Origin: Frigidibacter sp.
GTDB taxonomy: Bacteria > Pseudomonadota > Alphaproteobacteria > Rhodobacterales > Rhodobacteraceae
DNA: 64,000 bases
Assembly: GCF_030695035.1 (NCBI RefSeq)
Contig: NZ_JAUYTT010000020.1
Coordinates: 62,001-126,000, forward strand
Direction of reading: 5' to 3'
Part shown: positions 7,402-15,842 of the stretch, in pieces
How positions within the stretch are numbered: position 1 is the first letter of the stretch
Layout: every line of letters starts with the position of its first letter
Made by a program: the position numbers and the translations under genes
Notes under the pieces: model-generated
What the model saw: the letters and a program-made list of their open reading frames with translations, nothing else
Told to the model about the DNA's origin: nothing
Database searches by the model: none

Positions 7402-9297
7402 CTACCTCGTGCCCGGCAGCCAGAGCACGATGATCGGGAAGGCGATCAGCAGCACGATCTTGATCAGGTCGGCGAGGATGAACGGAGCGACGCCGCGATA
7501 GACGTCCGACAGCGAAAGCTCGGGATCGATCGACTTCATAATGAAGAGGTTGAGCCCGAAGGGCGGCGTGATCAGTCCGATCTCAACGATACAGATCGTC
7601 AGGATCGCCCACCAGATCGGGTCAAGCCCCATCTGGGTGATCAGCGGCATCAGAACCGGCACGGCGATGATCATGATCGCGATGCTGTCCATCACAGTGC
7701 CAAGCACAAGATAGATCATCACGATCATCACGATGATCAGCATCGGCTCTTGCGTGATCGAGGTCATTGCGGTGACCAGCAGATCCGGCAGGCCGGAAAT
7801 CCCCATCAGGAACGAGAAACTGGCGGCCCCGAAGATAAGCATATAGACCATCGCCACCGTCGTCGTTGTCTCGCGCATGATGGTCCAGATCGTCTCACGC
7901 CGGATGGCTCCCTTCAGGAGGCCGATGATGAAGGCGCCGATGACCCCGACAGACGCGGCCTCGACCTCGGTGAAGACCCCGGTATAGATCCCGCCGATGA
8001 CGGCGCCGATCAGCAGGATGGCCTTCCATGCGCCGAGGAAGGACGCGGCCATGTCACGCAAGCTGGGACGCGTCCCGGCCGGAGCCCAGCTGGGTTTCAG
8101 CGAGACGCTGATGAAGATGGCCGCGATATACAGCAGCACGGTCAGCACTGCTGGACCGATGCTGGCGATAAAGAGGGTGCCGATGGATTCCTCGGTCAGC
8201 AGGGCATAGAGCACGATGATCGTCGAGGGTGGCACAAGCTGGCCAAGCGTGCCGCCGGCGGCGACCGAGCCAGCCGCAAGCGACCGGCTGTAGTTGCGCG
8301 CCGCCATTTCCGGCAGAGCCACCTTGCCGATGGTGGCAGAGGTGGCGAGCGAGGATCCGGTCAGCGCGCCGAACCCGGCAGAGCCAAGGACCGTGGCAAT
8401 CGCGAGGCCGCCCCGCAGATGCCCGATCATGGCCTGCGCGCAGCGGTAGATCTCACCCGACATGCCGGCGACCGTGGCGAAGGACCCCATCAGCAGGAAC
8501 AGCGGCAGGACAGCGAGGCTGTCATTGAACAGCATTTCCTGGATCTTATTGCCGAACATCGACAGGCCCGGCCCCGGCCCCAGCAGCAGCACGCTTCCCA
8601 GCAGCCCGGCAAGGCCGGTCGCGGCGGCGATCGGGATCGTCAGCAGCACCCCGATCCAGATCAGCCCGAAGCAGACCAGAGCGAGATAGGTCGGGGGCAG
8701 ATCCAGCAAGGGCTGCGCCAGAGCCACGGCGCCGGGCCAGTTGAAGGCCACTGCCCCGGCCAGAACCGCCAGCACCGCACAGATGGCAATCGCGGCGCGG
8801 CGGTTGACCTCGAATGCATCCCACAGCGACCGGGCGACGGGGATCAGCTGGAACGGCACCGACAATCCCACGATGACCGTGGCCGACATCAGGATCGGCC
8901 CCAGCGGCAGGCGCAGGACCGAGGTCGCGCTGCCCAGATCGTAGGCCCGCGCGGCGATGGCAAACAACCGCCACGACACCAGCACCAGAAACACCAGCAG
9001 CGCCACGGCCCCCAGCACCCGAAGCCAAGCATAGACGGTCTTGGGCATCACGGACTGGGCGGCGTCGATCGAGATGTTTACCCGGCCCATCACACCTGCC
9101 GGAAGACAGGCCGCGACCCCAAGCGCCATCAGCGGCTGCGTGATCTCGTTCAGCCCGCGGATCGGGCTGTTGAAGCCCACCCTCAGCAGGACATCCGCCA
9201 CGGTGAACACAGCCACGGCGATAATGCCGATGACCCCCAACGCGGCAACGCGCTCTGTCACCGCCAAGGCTGTACGGTCGAGCCGGTCAAGGTTCAT
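7402..9297 (-). CDS. TRAP transporter fused small and large permease (DctQM fusion)
   Basis: 631 aa membrane protein. Residues ~1-200 are a DctQ-type four-helix small subunit and ~210-631 a DctM large subunit with about 12 helices. Landmarks are LFLLMGSFATVAGMSG, a GSSLATSATIGKVALPEM block, GTLGQLVPPSTIIVLYALL and GLITPPFGLNLF. The ATG at 9297 follows GGAGGAGAGG. TRAP systems import organic acids with a Na+ gradient and need a periplasmic DctP protein; none lies beside it. The lone DctP gene at 17112-18107 is the likely partner. It follows the dioxygenase-like gene on the same strand. Confidence 0.93.
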   Translation of the reverse strand: MNLDRLDRTALAVTERVAALGVIGIIAVAVFTVADVLLRVGFNSPIRGLNEITQPLMALGVAACLPAGVMGRVNISIDAAQSVMPKTVYAWLRVLGAVALLVFLVLVSWRLFAIAARAYDLGSATSVLRLPLGPILMSATVIVGLSVPFQLIPVARSLWDAFEVNRRAAIAICAVLAVLAGAVAFNWPGAVALAQPLLDLPPTYLALVCFGLIWIGVLLTIPIAAATGLAGLLGSVLLLGPGPGLSMFGNKIQEMLFNDSLAVLPLFLLMGSFATVAGMSGEIYRCAQAMIGHLRGGLAIATVLGSAGFGALTGSSLATSATIGKVALPEMAARNYSRSLAAGSVAAGGTLGQLVPPSTIIVLYALLTEESIGTLFIASIGPAVLTVLLYIAAIFISVSLKPSWAPAGTRPSLRDMAASFLGAWKAILLIGAVIGGIYTGVFTEVEAASVGVIGAFIIGLLKGAIRRETIWTIMRETTTTVAMVYMLIFGAASFSFLMGISGLPDLLVTAMTSITQEPMLIIVMIVMIYLVLGTVMDSIAIMIIAVPVLMPLITQMGLDPIWWAILTICIVEIGLITPPFGLNLFIMKSIDPELSLSDVYRGVAPFILADLIKIVLLIAFPIIVLWLPGTR

Positions 9298-9426
9298 GGT
9301 CCTCTCCTCCGAAGGTCCGTTCCGACAAGGCAACGCCGGGGCGGCGTTGCAGGCTGTTAGGGGGCAGACACAGGCCAGACCGGGACAGGCGCCCTCCACG
9401 GCGCCCATCCCGACCCTGCTTGCGCC

Positions 9427-10329
9427 TCAGAGCGCCATGAACGGGTGGAAGTGCTGGCGCCATTCCAGCGGTGCCGGAGAGCCCCAGACATTCATCTCGC
9501 GCACGTTGCCGGGGCGCGCCAGATTGGTGATGATCCGCGGCTCGAAATACTGCTCGTCCGCGATGCAGGCCATCGGCCCGGAACACTCGACCATCGCGCC
9601 GCTGGCATCGAGGTAATAGGCGTAGGTGTTGTCCCCCGGGCGGTGCCGGCCCGGGCCCCACAGGACCTGCCGGTCCTTGCCGTCGAGAAGGTCGCCCAGA
9701 CGGCAATACATGTTGAACTCGACAAATTCGAACGAGTAGTGGTGGATCCCCGGCGCGTGGCTTTTGACCAGCCCCAGAATGTGGTGCTGACGGTTGCCGC
9801 CATAGAACCAGGCCAGCGAATCGTCCACCAGCTTCTCGGCCAGGCGCAGATCGCCGATCATCTTCAGCTGGGTCTGCGTCGCCAGCGGATCGGGTGTCAG
9901 CAGGTTGATATGGTCCAGCCGCCGCGGGCCGACGCCGAGGGTGTCGTAGCGCGGCTTGAATATCGCATCGCGGATCGGGCTGTGGATTTCGAAGCGCAGC
10001 CCCTCGGGCGTGGTGAAGGTGACGCCGGCATCCATGCAGTCCAGGCTGGGCGCGTCATCGACGATGGTGCAGCCGGCCGCCTCGATGCGTGACGCGGCGG
10101 TTTTGACATCTTCGGCCGTCAGCGCTTCGAGCCCGATGGTGTGGGCCGAGTTTTCCTCGGCCTCCACCACCACCAGCTCGGCCATGCGACCGTTTGACGA
10201 CAGCCAGACCTGATTGCCGGTTTCGCGCGTGACGCGCAGGCCGAGCACTTCGGTCGAGTCCTTGACCAAGGCCTCCACGTCCTTGGCGTTGATTTTCAGA
10301 TGCCCTGCAGCGTGAACGATCTGGGCCAT
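9427..10329 (-). CDS. VOC-family extradiol ring-cleavage dioxygenase-like protein
   Basis: 300 aa with two glyoxalase/VOC domains, the layout of type I extradiol dioxygenases (catechol 2,3-dioxygenase, BphC). The second domain keeps an iron triad: H140 in RRLDHINLL, H196 or H197 in PGIHHYSFE, and E248 in AMVECSG, with tyrosines at YAYYLD. An Fe(II)-dependent cleavage of a catechol-like ring is therefore plausible. The start at 10329 is preceded by GGAGGAAAGC. The TRAP fusion gene lies 129 bp downstream on the same strand. An imperfect 25-bp palindrome lies upstream at 10388-10412. Confidence 0.82.
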   Translation of the reverse strand: MAQIVHAAGHLKINAKDVEALVKDSTEVLGLRVTRETGNQVWLSSNGRMAELVVVEAEENSAHTIGLEALTAEDVKTAASRIEAAGCTIVDDAPSLDCMDAGVTFTTPEGLRFEIHSPIRDAIFKPRYDTLGVGPRRLDHINLLTPDPLATQTQLKMIGDLRLAEKLVDDSLAWFYGGNRQHHILGLVKSHAPGIHHYSFEFVEFNMYCRLGDLLDGKDRQVLWGPGRHRPGDNTYAYYLDASGAMVECSGPMACIADEQYFEPRIITNLARPGNVREMNVWGSPAPLEWRQHFHPFMAL

Positions 10330-10387
10330 AGCTTTCCTCCGGGATGGGCAAGTGAACCAGCAACCTATAGCGCGCGGGCAGTGGCAA

Positions 10388-10412
10388 CTCAAGTAATTTC
10401 GAAATAGTTGAG
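10388..10412. promoter_or_regulatory. Imperfect 25-bp palindrome with TTTCGAAA core
   Basis: Arms CTCAA and TTGAG plus inner TA and TT pairs surround TTTCGAAA (10397-10404). It sits about 60 bp upstream of the dioxygenase-like gene, in the 311-bp divergent gap before the GntR gene. TTTCGAAA recurs in the gaps at 14173 and 18795. Likely operator, perhaps for the neighbouring GntR-FCD regulator. The rest of this gap shows no gene. Confidence 0.5.
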
Positions 10413-10640
10413 TATTGCGAAAAAGCGAGAGCGGAGCATGGGGGATGGGGGTTGCAGGCTGCCAGCACGCCTCAACAAGCGGTATTTCTGCTGTCGCGAT
10501 ACACGCGCGGCATGTCGGCTCTGATTTCTCCGCTATATGCGAAAATCGTTGGTTTTACGAAACTTCACTCTCGATACGTGCTATGTTAGAAGTTGGCGAG
10601 GATCGCAGTCCCTCTTGGGGCCATAAGAGAGTAGGCGAGC

Positions 10641-11333
10641 ATGAAAATCAAAGGGGAGACCCGCGCCGGCGACGTGTTGATGCGCATCCGGGACGACATC
10701 CTGACCTGCCGTCTGACGCCGGGCGAAAAGCTGCGGTTCGAGGCGCTGAAGGATCGCTACGAGGTCAGCTTTTCCACACTGCGTGAGGCGCTGTCGCGGC
10801 TGACCGAGGAAGGGCTTGTCCTGTCGGAAGGTCAGCGCGGCTTCGCCGTGGCGCCGGTTTCGGTGGCGGATCTGCAGGATCTGACCAATGCGCGGGTGCT
10901 TCTGGACCGCGAGCTGATGCGCCTGTCCATGCAATACGGCGACGATGCCTGGGAGGCCGGCGTTCTGGCCATCTATCACCGGATGGAGCGCCTGCAGGAA
11001 CGGCTTGGCGAGAATTACTCCCTCGATGACGAATGGGGCGCACTGCACAGCAAGTTCCACATGTCGCTGGTCGCCGCCTCGCGCTCGCCGCTGCTGCTCG
11101 AGATGCGGCAGAAGCTGTTCGACCGGGCGCTGCGCTATCGCCGGATGTCCTCGCAGTTCCGCACCAGCTGGCGGCCCAAGGATGCCGAGCACAAGGCGAT
11201 CCGCGATGCCGTGCTGGACCGCTCGCCGCTGGCGCTGGACCTGATCGAACGCCACATCCGCGAGACGACCGAGAATGTGCTGACCTTCGCGGGCCACCTC
11301 TTCCCCGCAGAATCGACCGCGCAGGCCGCCTGA
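10641..11333 (+). CDS. GntR family regulator, FCD subfamily
   Basis: 230 aa. The N-terminal winged HTH (~5-70) includes IRDDILTCRLTPGEKLRFE and VSFSTLREALSRLTEEGLV. The C-terminal helical FCD domain contains LHSKFHMSLVAAS, EHKAIRDAV and IERHIRETTENV, whose D/H residues usually bind a metal and an organic acid. It is divergent from the dioxygenase/TRAP operon, so it is the natural candidate to control it and possibly the other TTTCGAAA-bearing promoters. It ends just before a 16-bp hairpin. Confidence 0.9.
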   Translation: MKIKGETRAGDVLMRIRDDILTCRLTPGEKLRFEALKDRYEVSFSTLREALSRLTEEGLVLSEGQRGFAVAPVSVADLQDLTNARVLLDRELMRLSMQYGDDAWEAGVLAIYHRMERLQERLGENYSLDDEWGALHSKFHMSLVAASRSPLLLEMRQKLFDRALRYRRMSSQFRTSWRPKDAEHKAIRDAVLDRSPLALDLIERHIRETTENVLTFAGHLFPAESTAQAA

Positions 11334-11338
11334 CAGCG

Positions 11339-11372
11339 GGCACCCGGGCGGGACCAGTCCCGCCCGGGTGCC
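11339..11372. terminator. Strong hairpin between convergent genes
   Basis: A perfect 16-bp inverted repeat: 11339-11354 (starting GGCACCC) pairs with 11357-11372 (ending GGGTGCC) around a 2-nt centre. It separates the GntR gene (stop 11333) from the NmrA-like gene (stop 11379). No T-run is present. Confidence 0.65.
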
Positions 11373-11378
11373 AATGCT

Positions 11379-12224
11379 TCAGCCCGCCACGCCCTCGGGC
11401 AGGGCCCGCGCCGCGCTCCAATGCTGGTGGACGCGGCCATTGGCCTCGACCGTGTCGGTGATCGCCAGCGCCAGATCCTGGACCGAGATGCCCGCCGGCT
11501 GCCCGTCCTCGACCGGCAACGTGTCAATCGTGGTGCGATAGGTGCCCGTCACCTCTGGCTGGCCCAGCAACCAGGGCGGTGAGACAAAGCTCCATCGGAA
11601 GCTGCGATCACAGTCGAAGAACTCGAGCTGTGCCCGCCCGCCCATGCCCTTGCCGAAGATCTTGTCGATCTCGCTGTACCAGCCCTCGATCACCTCGCCG
11701 GTGAAGTTGGCATAGCGGTCCTTGGTGGGGTCGGCGAGGATCGCCTCGCGTTGCGCGGCCATTTCCTTGAAGGCGGGCATCCCGCCGCTGAGCTTGTAGA
11801 GCCGCGCCCAATGCTCCGGCCCGGCCGCGTTGAAGAACCAGTGCGGCCAGCCCGGGTCCTCGAACATCTGAAAACCGCGCGGGGTCCAGAGGCTGGAGGC
11901 GCCGCCCACGTTCAGGAAATAGGCCTCGGGGATCACCTCCTTGAAGGCGCGCTTGATCCGCCAGGCAGCCTCGACCAGCTGCATGTAGCCCGGATAGCTG
12001 TTGTCCTTGGGTGCGAAGGCCACGACCAGCGACTCATGCCCCGCCAGCGCCTCGCGCAGCTGATCGAACTTGAAGATATCCGCCTGCGCGCGGGTCAGAC
12101 CCGGATGGTCCGGCACGCTGCCCGGGTTGCGGGCAATGGCGGTGACGGCATGGCCGCGGTCCAGTAGCAGGCCCGTGACGAGGCTGCCGATGGTGCCGGT
12201 CGCGCCGATGACTGCGATTTTCAA
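11379..12224 (-). CDS. NmrA-like NAD(P)-binding protein (atypical SDR)
   Basis: 281 aa. The N-terminus LKIAVIGATGTIGSLVTGLL carries the glycine-rich GATGTIG dinucleotide loop, followed by HAVTAIARNP. The canonical SDR Tyr-x-x-x-Lys pair is not obvious, as in NmrA/isoflavone-reductase relatives. A TTG start at 12224 is preferred because GGAGGAGA lies just upstream; the in-frame ATG at 12284 would almost touch the upstream gene. It follows the CocE-type hydrolase gene by 60 bp on the same strand. Its role is unknown; it may be a reductase or a redox sensor. Confidence 0.75.
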   Translation of the reverse strand: MKIAVIGATGTIGSLVTGLLLDRGHAVTAIARNPGSVPDHPGLTRAQADIFKFDQLREALAGHESLVVAFAPKDNSYPGYMQLVEAAWRIKRAFKEVIPEAYFLNVGGASSLWTPRGFQMFEDPGWPHWFFNAAGPEHWARLYKLSGGMPAFKEMAAQREAILADPTKDRYANFTGEVIEGWYSEIDKIFGKGMGGRAQLEFFDCDRSFRWSFVSPPWLLGQPEVTGTYRTTIDTLPVEDGQPAGISVQDLALAITDTVEANGRVHQHWSAARALPEGVAG

Positions 12225-12284
12225 GGTCTTCTCCTCCGTTCCTGCCTGTGCCTGGTGGCCGGGCAATCGTTCATGCCGAGGCAC

Positions 12285-14030
12285 CTATCCGGTGACCGGC
12301 AGCATCAGGTACGAGCCATGCTCCGCGCCGGTGTGGATCACATGCCGGCCGCGGTTGACCGTGTCGGGGCCTGCCAGCCCCGGAAACTCGGCGCCTGAAA
12401 GTTTCTGACCGGCTATCACCAGCTGGATCTGCTGCCCGGTAGACCAGCGCATTCCCAACGGCCAGATCTGCACATCGACGGGCACAACCTCGCCCGGTGC
12501 AAGCTTTTGGGTGCGGTCATAGGTGTGATGGGGCCGCGCCGGGCCGGACAGTGCCGGATCGACGGCGCGCAGGGACGCGCGCTGCATGCCCTTCGCCCCT
12601 GAAAAGACGAACATGCCGGGTTGGCTTTCCACGTTGTCGGGCGGTACGTCCCGCGACTTGCCCGGCGGCAGGAAGGTCCAGCAGCCCAGATGGCGCCCAT
12701 CCGCATCCAGCTTGCGAACCTCGACGTAGAGGTCGAGGTCGTCGGCCTCCTTGGCCTCAACCCAAAGCTGGGCCTTGAGGTAGCCGACAATCTCGGTGTC
12801 GCGGTCAAAGCGATGGGTGAAGACGGCACGGCTTGTCTTGTCGGCCGGGTCATACTCGGCGAAAGCCGCCTGCGCCGGTGCCTCGGCCGCCATCGTCCCG
12901 GTCGCAGCATCCAAATAGAGCGGGGTATAGACCGTTCGGGGCAGCGGGAAATCTGCCTCGGCCCGGTCCAGAATGTCCTCGCCGCCCGGATCAAGAACCG
13001 CGAGCCGCACCGGGGGCGTTTCGTCCCACCCGTTCTGATCGCCCTTCAGGAAGCGGTCGAAGAACCGGCGCAGATCGTCGACCTCGGTGTAGTAATGGGC
13101 CCATTCGTGGCTGTTGTGGACGCGCAGCCACTTCTGAGCCGAGGCGAGCCCGCACCAGCCGTTGAAGGTGCCGATGGCGTGGATAAGGTTGGTCCAGCTG
13201 GAGATGACATATGCCGGCACCTCGATCTTGCCCAGATCGGGGATCTTGTCGCGCCAATAGTCGTTCATCAGCGTGTCCGTCCTGCCGATTGCCGGCACGT
13301 CCTCGACCCCGCCGGGCCCGGCAAACATCGACAGCATATGGTCGTTGAAGCCGAAATCGGGGATGCCTCCGCGCACCACATCGGTGCGGTAAAGATCGGT
13401 CCAGCCCTCGCAGGGCGAGATCGCGGCAAGGTGAGGCGGCTGTTCTGCCGCGATGAACCATTGCACGATCGCCAGCCATGAGGTGCCGGTCAGGCCGACC
13501 TTGCCATTGCTCCAGCTCTGCGCCCCGACCCACTCCACCAGATCATGGCCGTCGCGGCCTTCCTGGCGGCCCCAGCAGTGAATGTCGCCTTCGCTGCTCA
13601 TGGTGCCGGGGGCATCGACATTAACCACCGCATAGCCGTGGGCACACCAATAGGCGGGGTCGGCACCTTCGAACATTTCCAACCCCGAGACCATGCCGGG
13701 TGTCACGCCCCCGCGGAAGGGCAGATCCTCGAATGCGATCACACCGCCTTGTTTGCCATAGGGGCCCCAGTTGACAAGGGTCGGCAATGGCTGGGTGTGG
13801 TCGGCCGGGCGGAAGATATCGACATAGATGCGCTTGCCGTCGCGCAAGGTGACGGCGACATCCTGATCCATCACGATATCGCAGAGCAGGGGCAGGGCGC
13901 CCGGGGCGACCTGTTCGCCCTTTGAGAAGCGTTTCTGCGTGGGGCGGAGGCCGGGGTACCGCGCCTTCGGGTGGTCCGCGGGGCGCGTTTTCCGGAACGT
14001 GAATTCAATGCCGCTCATGTGCTGTGCCAT
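12285..14030 (-). CDS. CocE/NonD family alpha/beta hydrolase
   Basis: About 581 aa, the usual size for cocaine-esterase/X-Pro-dipeptidyl-peptidase-type hydrolases. The nucleophile elbow is GLTGTSWLAIVQ (S184), after NVDAPGTMSSEGD, and the C-terminal part (~380-581) is the jelly-roll XPDC domain, with VGYLKAQLWVEA. The family hydrolyses acyl esters and amides. The start is uncertain: ATGs at 14030 and 14018 are both reasonable and neither has a strong ribosome site. Divergent from the DUF1185 gene; a TTTCGAAA site lies between them. Confidence 0.85.
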   Translation of the reverse strand: MAQHMSGIEFTFRKTRPADHPKARYPGLRPTQKRFSKGEQVAPGALPLLCDIVMDQDVAVTLRDGKRIYVDIFRPADHTQPLPTLVNWGPYGKQGGVIAFEDLPFRGGVTPGMVSGLEMFEGADPAYWCAHGYAVVNVDAPGTMSSEGDIHCWGRQEGRDGHDLVEWVGAQSWSNGKVGLTGTSWLAIVQWFIAAEQPPHLAAISPCEGWTDLYRTDVVRGGIPDFGFNDHMLSMFAGPGGVEDVPAIGRTDTLMNDYWRDKIPDLGKIEVPAYVISSWTNLIHAIGTFNGWCGLASAQKWLRVHNSHEWAHYYTEVDDLRRFFDRFLKGDQNGWDETPPVRLAVLDPGGEDILDRAEADFPLPRTVYTPLYLDAATGTMAAEAPAQAAFAEYDPADKTSRAVFTHRFDRDTEIVGYLKAQLWVEAKEADDLDLYVEVRKLDADGRHLGCWTFLPPGKSRDVPPDNVESQPGMFVFSGAKGMQRASLRAVDPALSGPARPHHTYDRTQKLAPGEVVPVDVQIWPLGMRWSTGQQIQLVIAGQKLSGAEFPGLAGPDTVNRGRHVIHTGAEHGSYLMLPVTG

Positions 14031-14172
14031 CCGTTCAAGAGCCTTGTCACTGGGATTCCCTGTGGCCGCGCTGCGCGTGACGGGCACGAATGCCCCGCCC
14101 CCCTAGTGCGACCGTCTCCCTTGGGTCTCTCAATTATATGGTGACAGCCAGTTTGTCGAGCGTAATTCTTTT

Positions 14173-14180
14173 TTTCGAAA
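14173..14180. promoter_or_regulatory. TTTCGAAA site in divergent promoter gap
   Basis: TTTCGAAA within an AT-rich stretch (TAATTC on the left, GAAATTATA on the right) between the CocE-type gene and the DUF1185 gene. It matches the cores at 10397 and 18795. Confidence 0.35.
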
Positions 14181-14251
14181 TTATAGACACTGTGCGAAAA
14201 CGATGCTATCCGGCTGAAAGGTCGGACTGTGGCGCACAGAGGTAGGAACCG

Positions 14252-14836
14252 ATGATCAAGATCGAATGTCGCAAGATCGCTGTCTTCGTTGAGGACATCT
14301 GGCACGACGGCGGGAAGCCGGCGGACCGGCCCCTGCGCAAGGGCGCCGTGGCGGCCGTGGTCGCCAACCCCTATGCGGGGCGCTATGTCGAGGAACTGGG
14401 CGAATGGGTTCAGGCGCTTGACGGCCTCGGCGCCATGCTGGCGCAGCGGCTCCTAGATGCGCTCGGGCTGCCGGCCGAGCAGATCGAATCCTTCGGCAAG
14501 GGCACCATCGTCGGGGTGCATGGCGAGATCGAGACAGGCGCCGCCTGGCACGCGCCGGGTGGCGCCGCGCTGAAACGGCTGCTTGGGGTCCGCGGATTTG
14601 TCTCGGCAGGCCAGATCATCGGCAATGCGGGCGACCGCCTGCATATCCCGCTGGTCAGCGTCCACAGCCCCTGGGTGCGCAGCCATTTCGACGGCATCGA
14701 CATCAGCGTCGCCGATGGCCCCCGGCCCAACGAGATTCTCTTCGCCCTTGCCATCTCCAACGGTGGCCGGATCCACGCGCGCCTTGGCGGTCTGACCTTT
14801 GCCGAAGGTGCGCGGGGCGAAGGCCCGAAGTTCTGA
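14252..14836 (+). CDS. Amino acid synthesis family protein (DUF1185)
   Basis: 194 aa matching the AA_synth/DUF1185 family in overall look: KIAVFVEDIWHDGGKP at the start, AAVVANPYAGRYVEEL, GKGTIVGVHGEIETGAAWHA and VADGPRPNEILFALAIS. No biochemical role for the family is established to my knowledge, despite its name. These genes often sit in catabolic clusters. Here it is 38 bp before a fumarylacetoacetate-hydrolase-like gene, suggesting a shared degradation route. The start follows AGAGGTAGGAACC. Confidence 0.8.
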   Translation: MIKIECRKIAVFVEDIWHDGGKPADRPLRKGAVAAVVANPYAGRYVEELGEWVQALDGLGAMLAQRLLDALGLPAEQIESFGKGTIVGVHGEIETGAAWHAPGGAALKRLLGVRGFVSAGQIIGNAGDRLHIPLVSVHSPWVRSHFDGIDISVADGPRPNEILFALAISNGGRIHARLGGLTFAEGARGEGPKF

Positions 14837-14874
14837 ACCCCCAAACCCATGCAAGCGTGACGGAGCAAACCAAG

Positions 14875-15750
14875 ATGAAATTTGTCAGCTATGAACGGAA
14901 CTCCGAGGCCAGCTTCGGGCTCGTCCAGGGCGATCAGATCGTGGATCTGAAGGCGCGGCTGAACGGGAAATATCCCGATCTCAAGACGCTCATCGCAAGC
15001 AGTGACTGGCGCGCTGAGGCCGAACGCGCGCTGGCCGCCGGACCGGGTGAAATCGCCTTGGACAGCGTGACGCTGCTGCCGGTGATCCCCAATCCCGACA
15101 AGATCCTCTGCGTGGCGCTGAACTACGGCGACCATGTCGCTGAGGCGAACGCCCACCTTCCGGGCGGGCGCGAGGTTCCGAAATATCCGATGATGTTTGC
15201 ACGCATGGCCGACACCCTTCTGGGCCACCGCGAGGATATCATCCGGCCCAAGGTGTCCGAGCATCTGGACTATGAGGCAGAGCTGCTGGTGGTGATCGGC
15301 GGCCATGTGCCGCGCTATGTGACGCCGGAAGAAGCACTGCCCTATGTGTTCGGCTACAGCGCCATGAACGAGGCCAGCGTCCGCGACTATCAGTTCCACA
15401 GCCGCCAGCTGACGCCCGGCAAGAACTTCTACCGCACTGGCGCCGTGGGCCCTTGGCTGGTCACCGCCGACGAGATCCCCGATCCGCAGGCGCTGGATAT
15501 CGAGTTCCGGCTGAACGGCGAGGTCTTGCAGACGGCCAATACCCGCGACATGATCTTCTCGGTGGCCAAGCTGATCAGCTACATTTCGGAATGGCTGCCG
15601 CTGAAACCGGGCGACCTGATCGCCAGCGGCACGATGGGCGGGGTAGGCTTCACGCGCAAGCCGCCGATCTTCATGAAACCCGGCGATCTGGCCGAGGTGG
15701 AGATCAGCGGCATCGGCGTGCTCGTCAACGGCATCGCGGACGAAGCCTGA
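14875..15750 (+). CDS. Fumarylacetoacetate hydrolase family protein
   Basis: 291 aa. The FAH fold motifs are present: ILCVALNYGDHVAEAN (~77-92), the metal pair E134/E136 in LDYEAELLVVIGGH, and GYSAMNEASVRDYQ (~160-173). The third ligand is normally Asp (NDxxARD); here it is Glu (E166), a conservative change. RQLTPGKNFYRTGAVGPWLV and LIASGTMGGVGFTRKPP follow. Family members hydrolyse or decarboxylate diketo acids, including ring-cleavage products. The ATG at 14875 is preferred over the GTG at 14857 because ACGGAG is correctly spaced. Confidence 0.87.
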   Translation: MKFVSYERNSEASFGLVQGDQIVDLKARLNGKYPDLKTLIASSDWRAEAERALAAGPGEIALDSVTLLPVIPNPDKILCVALNYGDHVAEANAHLPGGREVPKYPMMFARMADTLLGHREDIIRPKVSEHLDYEAELLVVIGGHVPRYVTPEEALPYVFGYSAMNEASVRDYQFHSRQLTPGKNFYRTGAVGPWLVTADEIPDPQALDIEFRLNGEVLQTANTRDMIFSVAKLISYISEWLPLKPGDLIASGTMGGVGFTRKPPIFMKPGDLAEVEISGIGVLVNGIADEA

Positions 15751-15758
15751 CCGGGCGC

Positions 15759-15782
15759 CGCGCGGCCGCTACAGGCCGCGCG
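15759..15782 (+). terminator. Hairpin downstream of the FAH-family gene
   Basis: CGCGCGGCC (15759-15767), loop GCTACA, GGCCGCGCG (15774-15782), followed by TT. May terminate the two-gene transcript or reduce read-through into the next gene. Confidence 0.5.
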
Positions 15783-15842
15783 TTCCGCCTGTATGAATGA
15801 CTTTCGGAGGGCTTGGCGATATGCCTGCCCGGAGCCTTGGCA

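Noticed and set aside
7381-9360. A 659-codon open frame on the plus strand opposite the fused TRAP permease gene
   Set aside because: The translation is a low-complexity run of Arg, Asp, Gln and His with no membrane segments or motifs; the minus-strand TRAP protein is certain.
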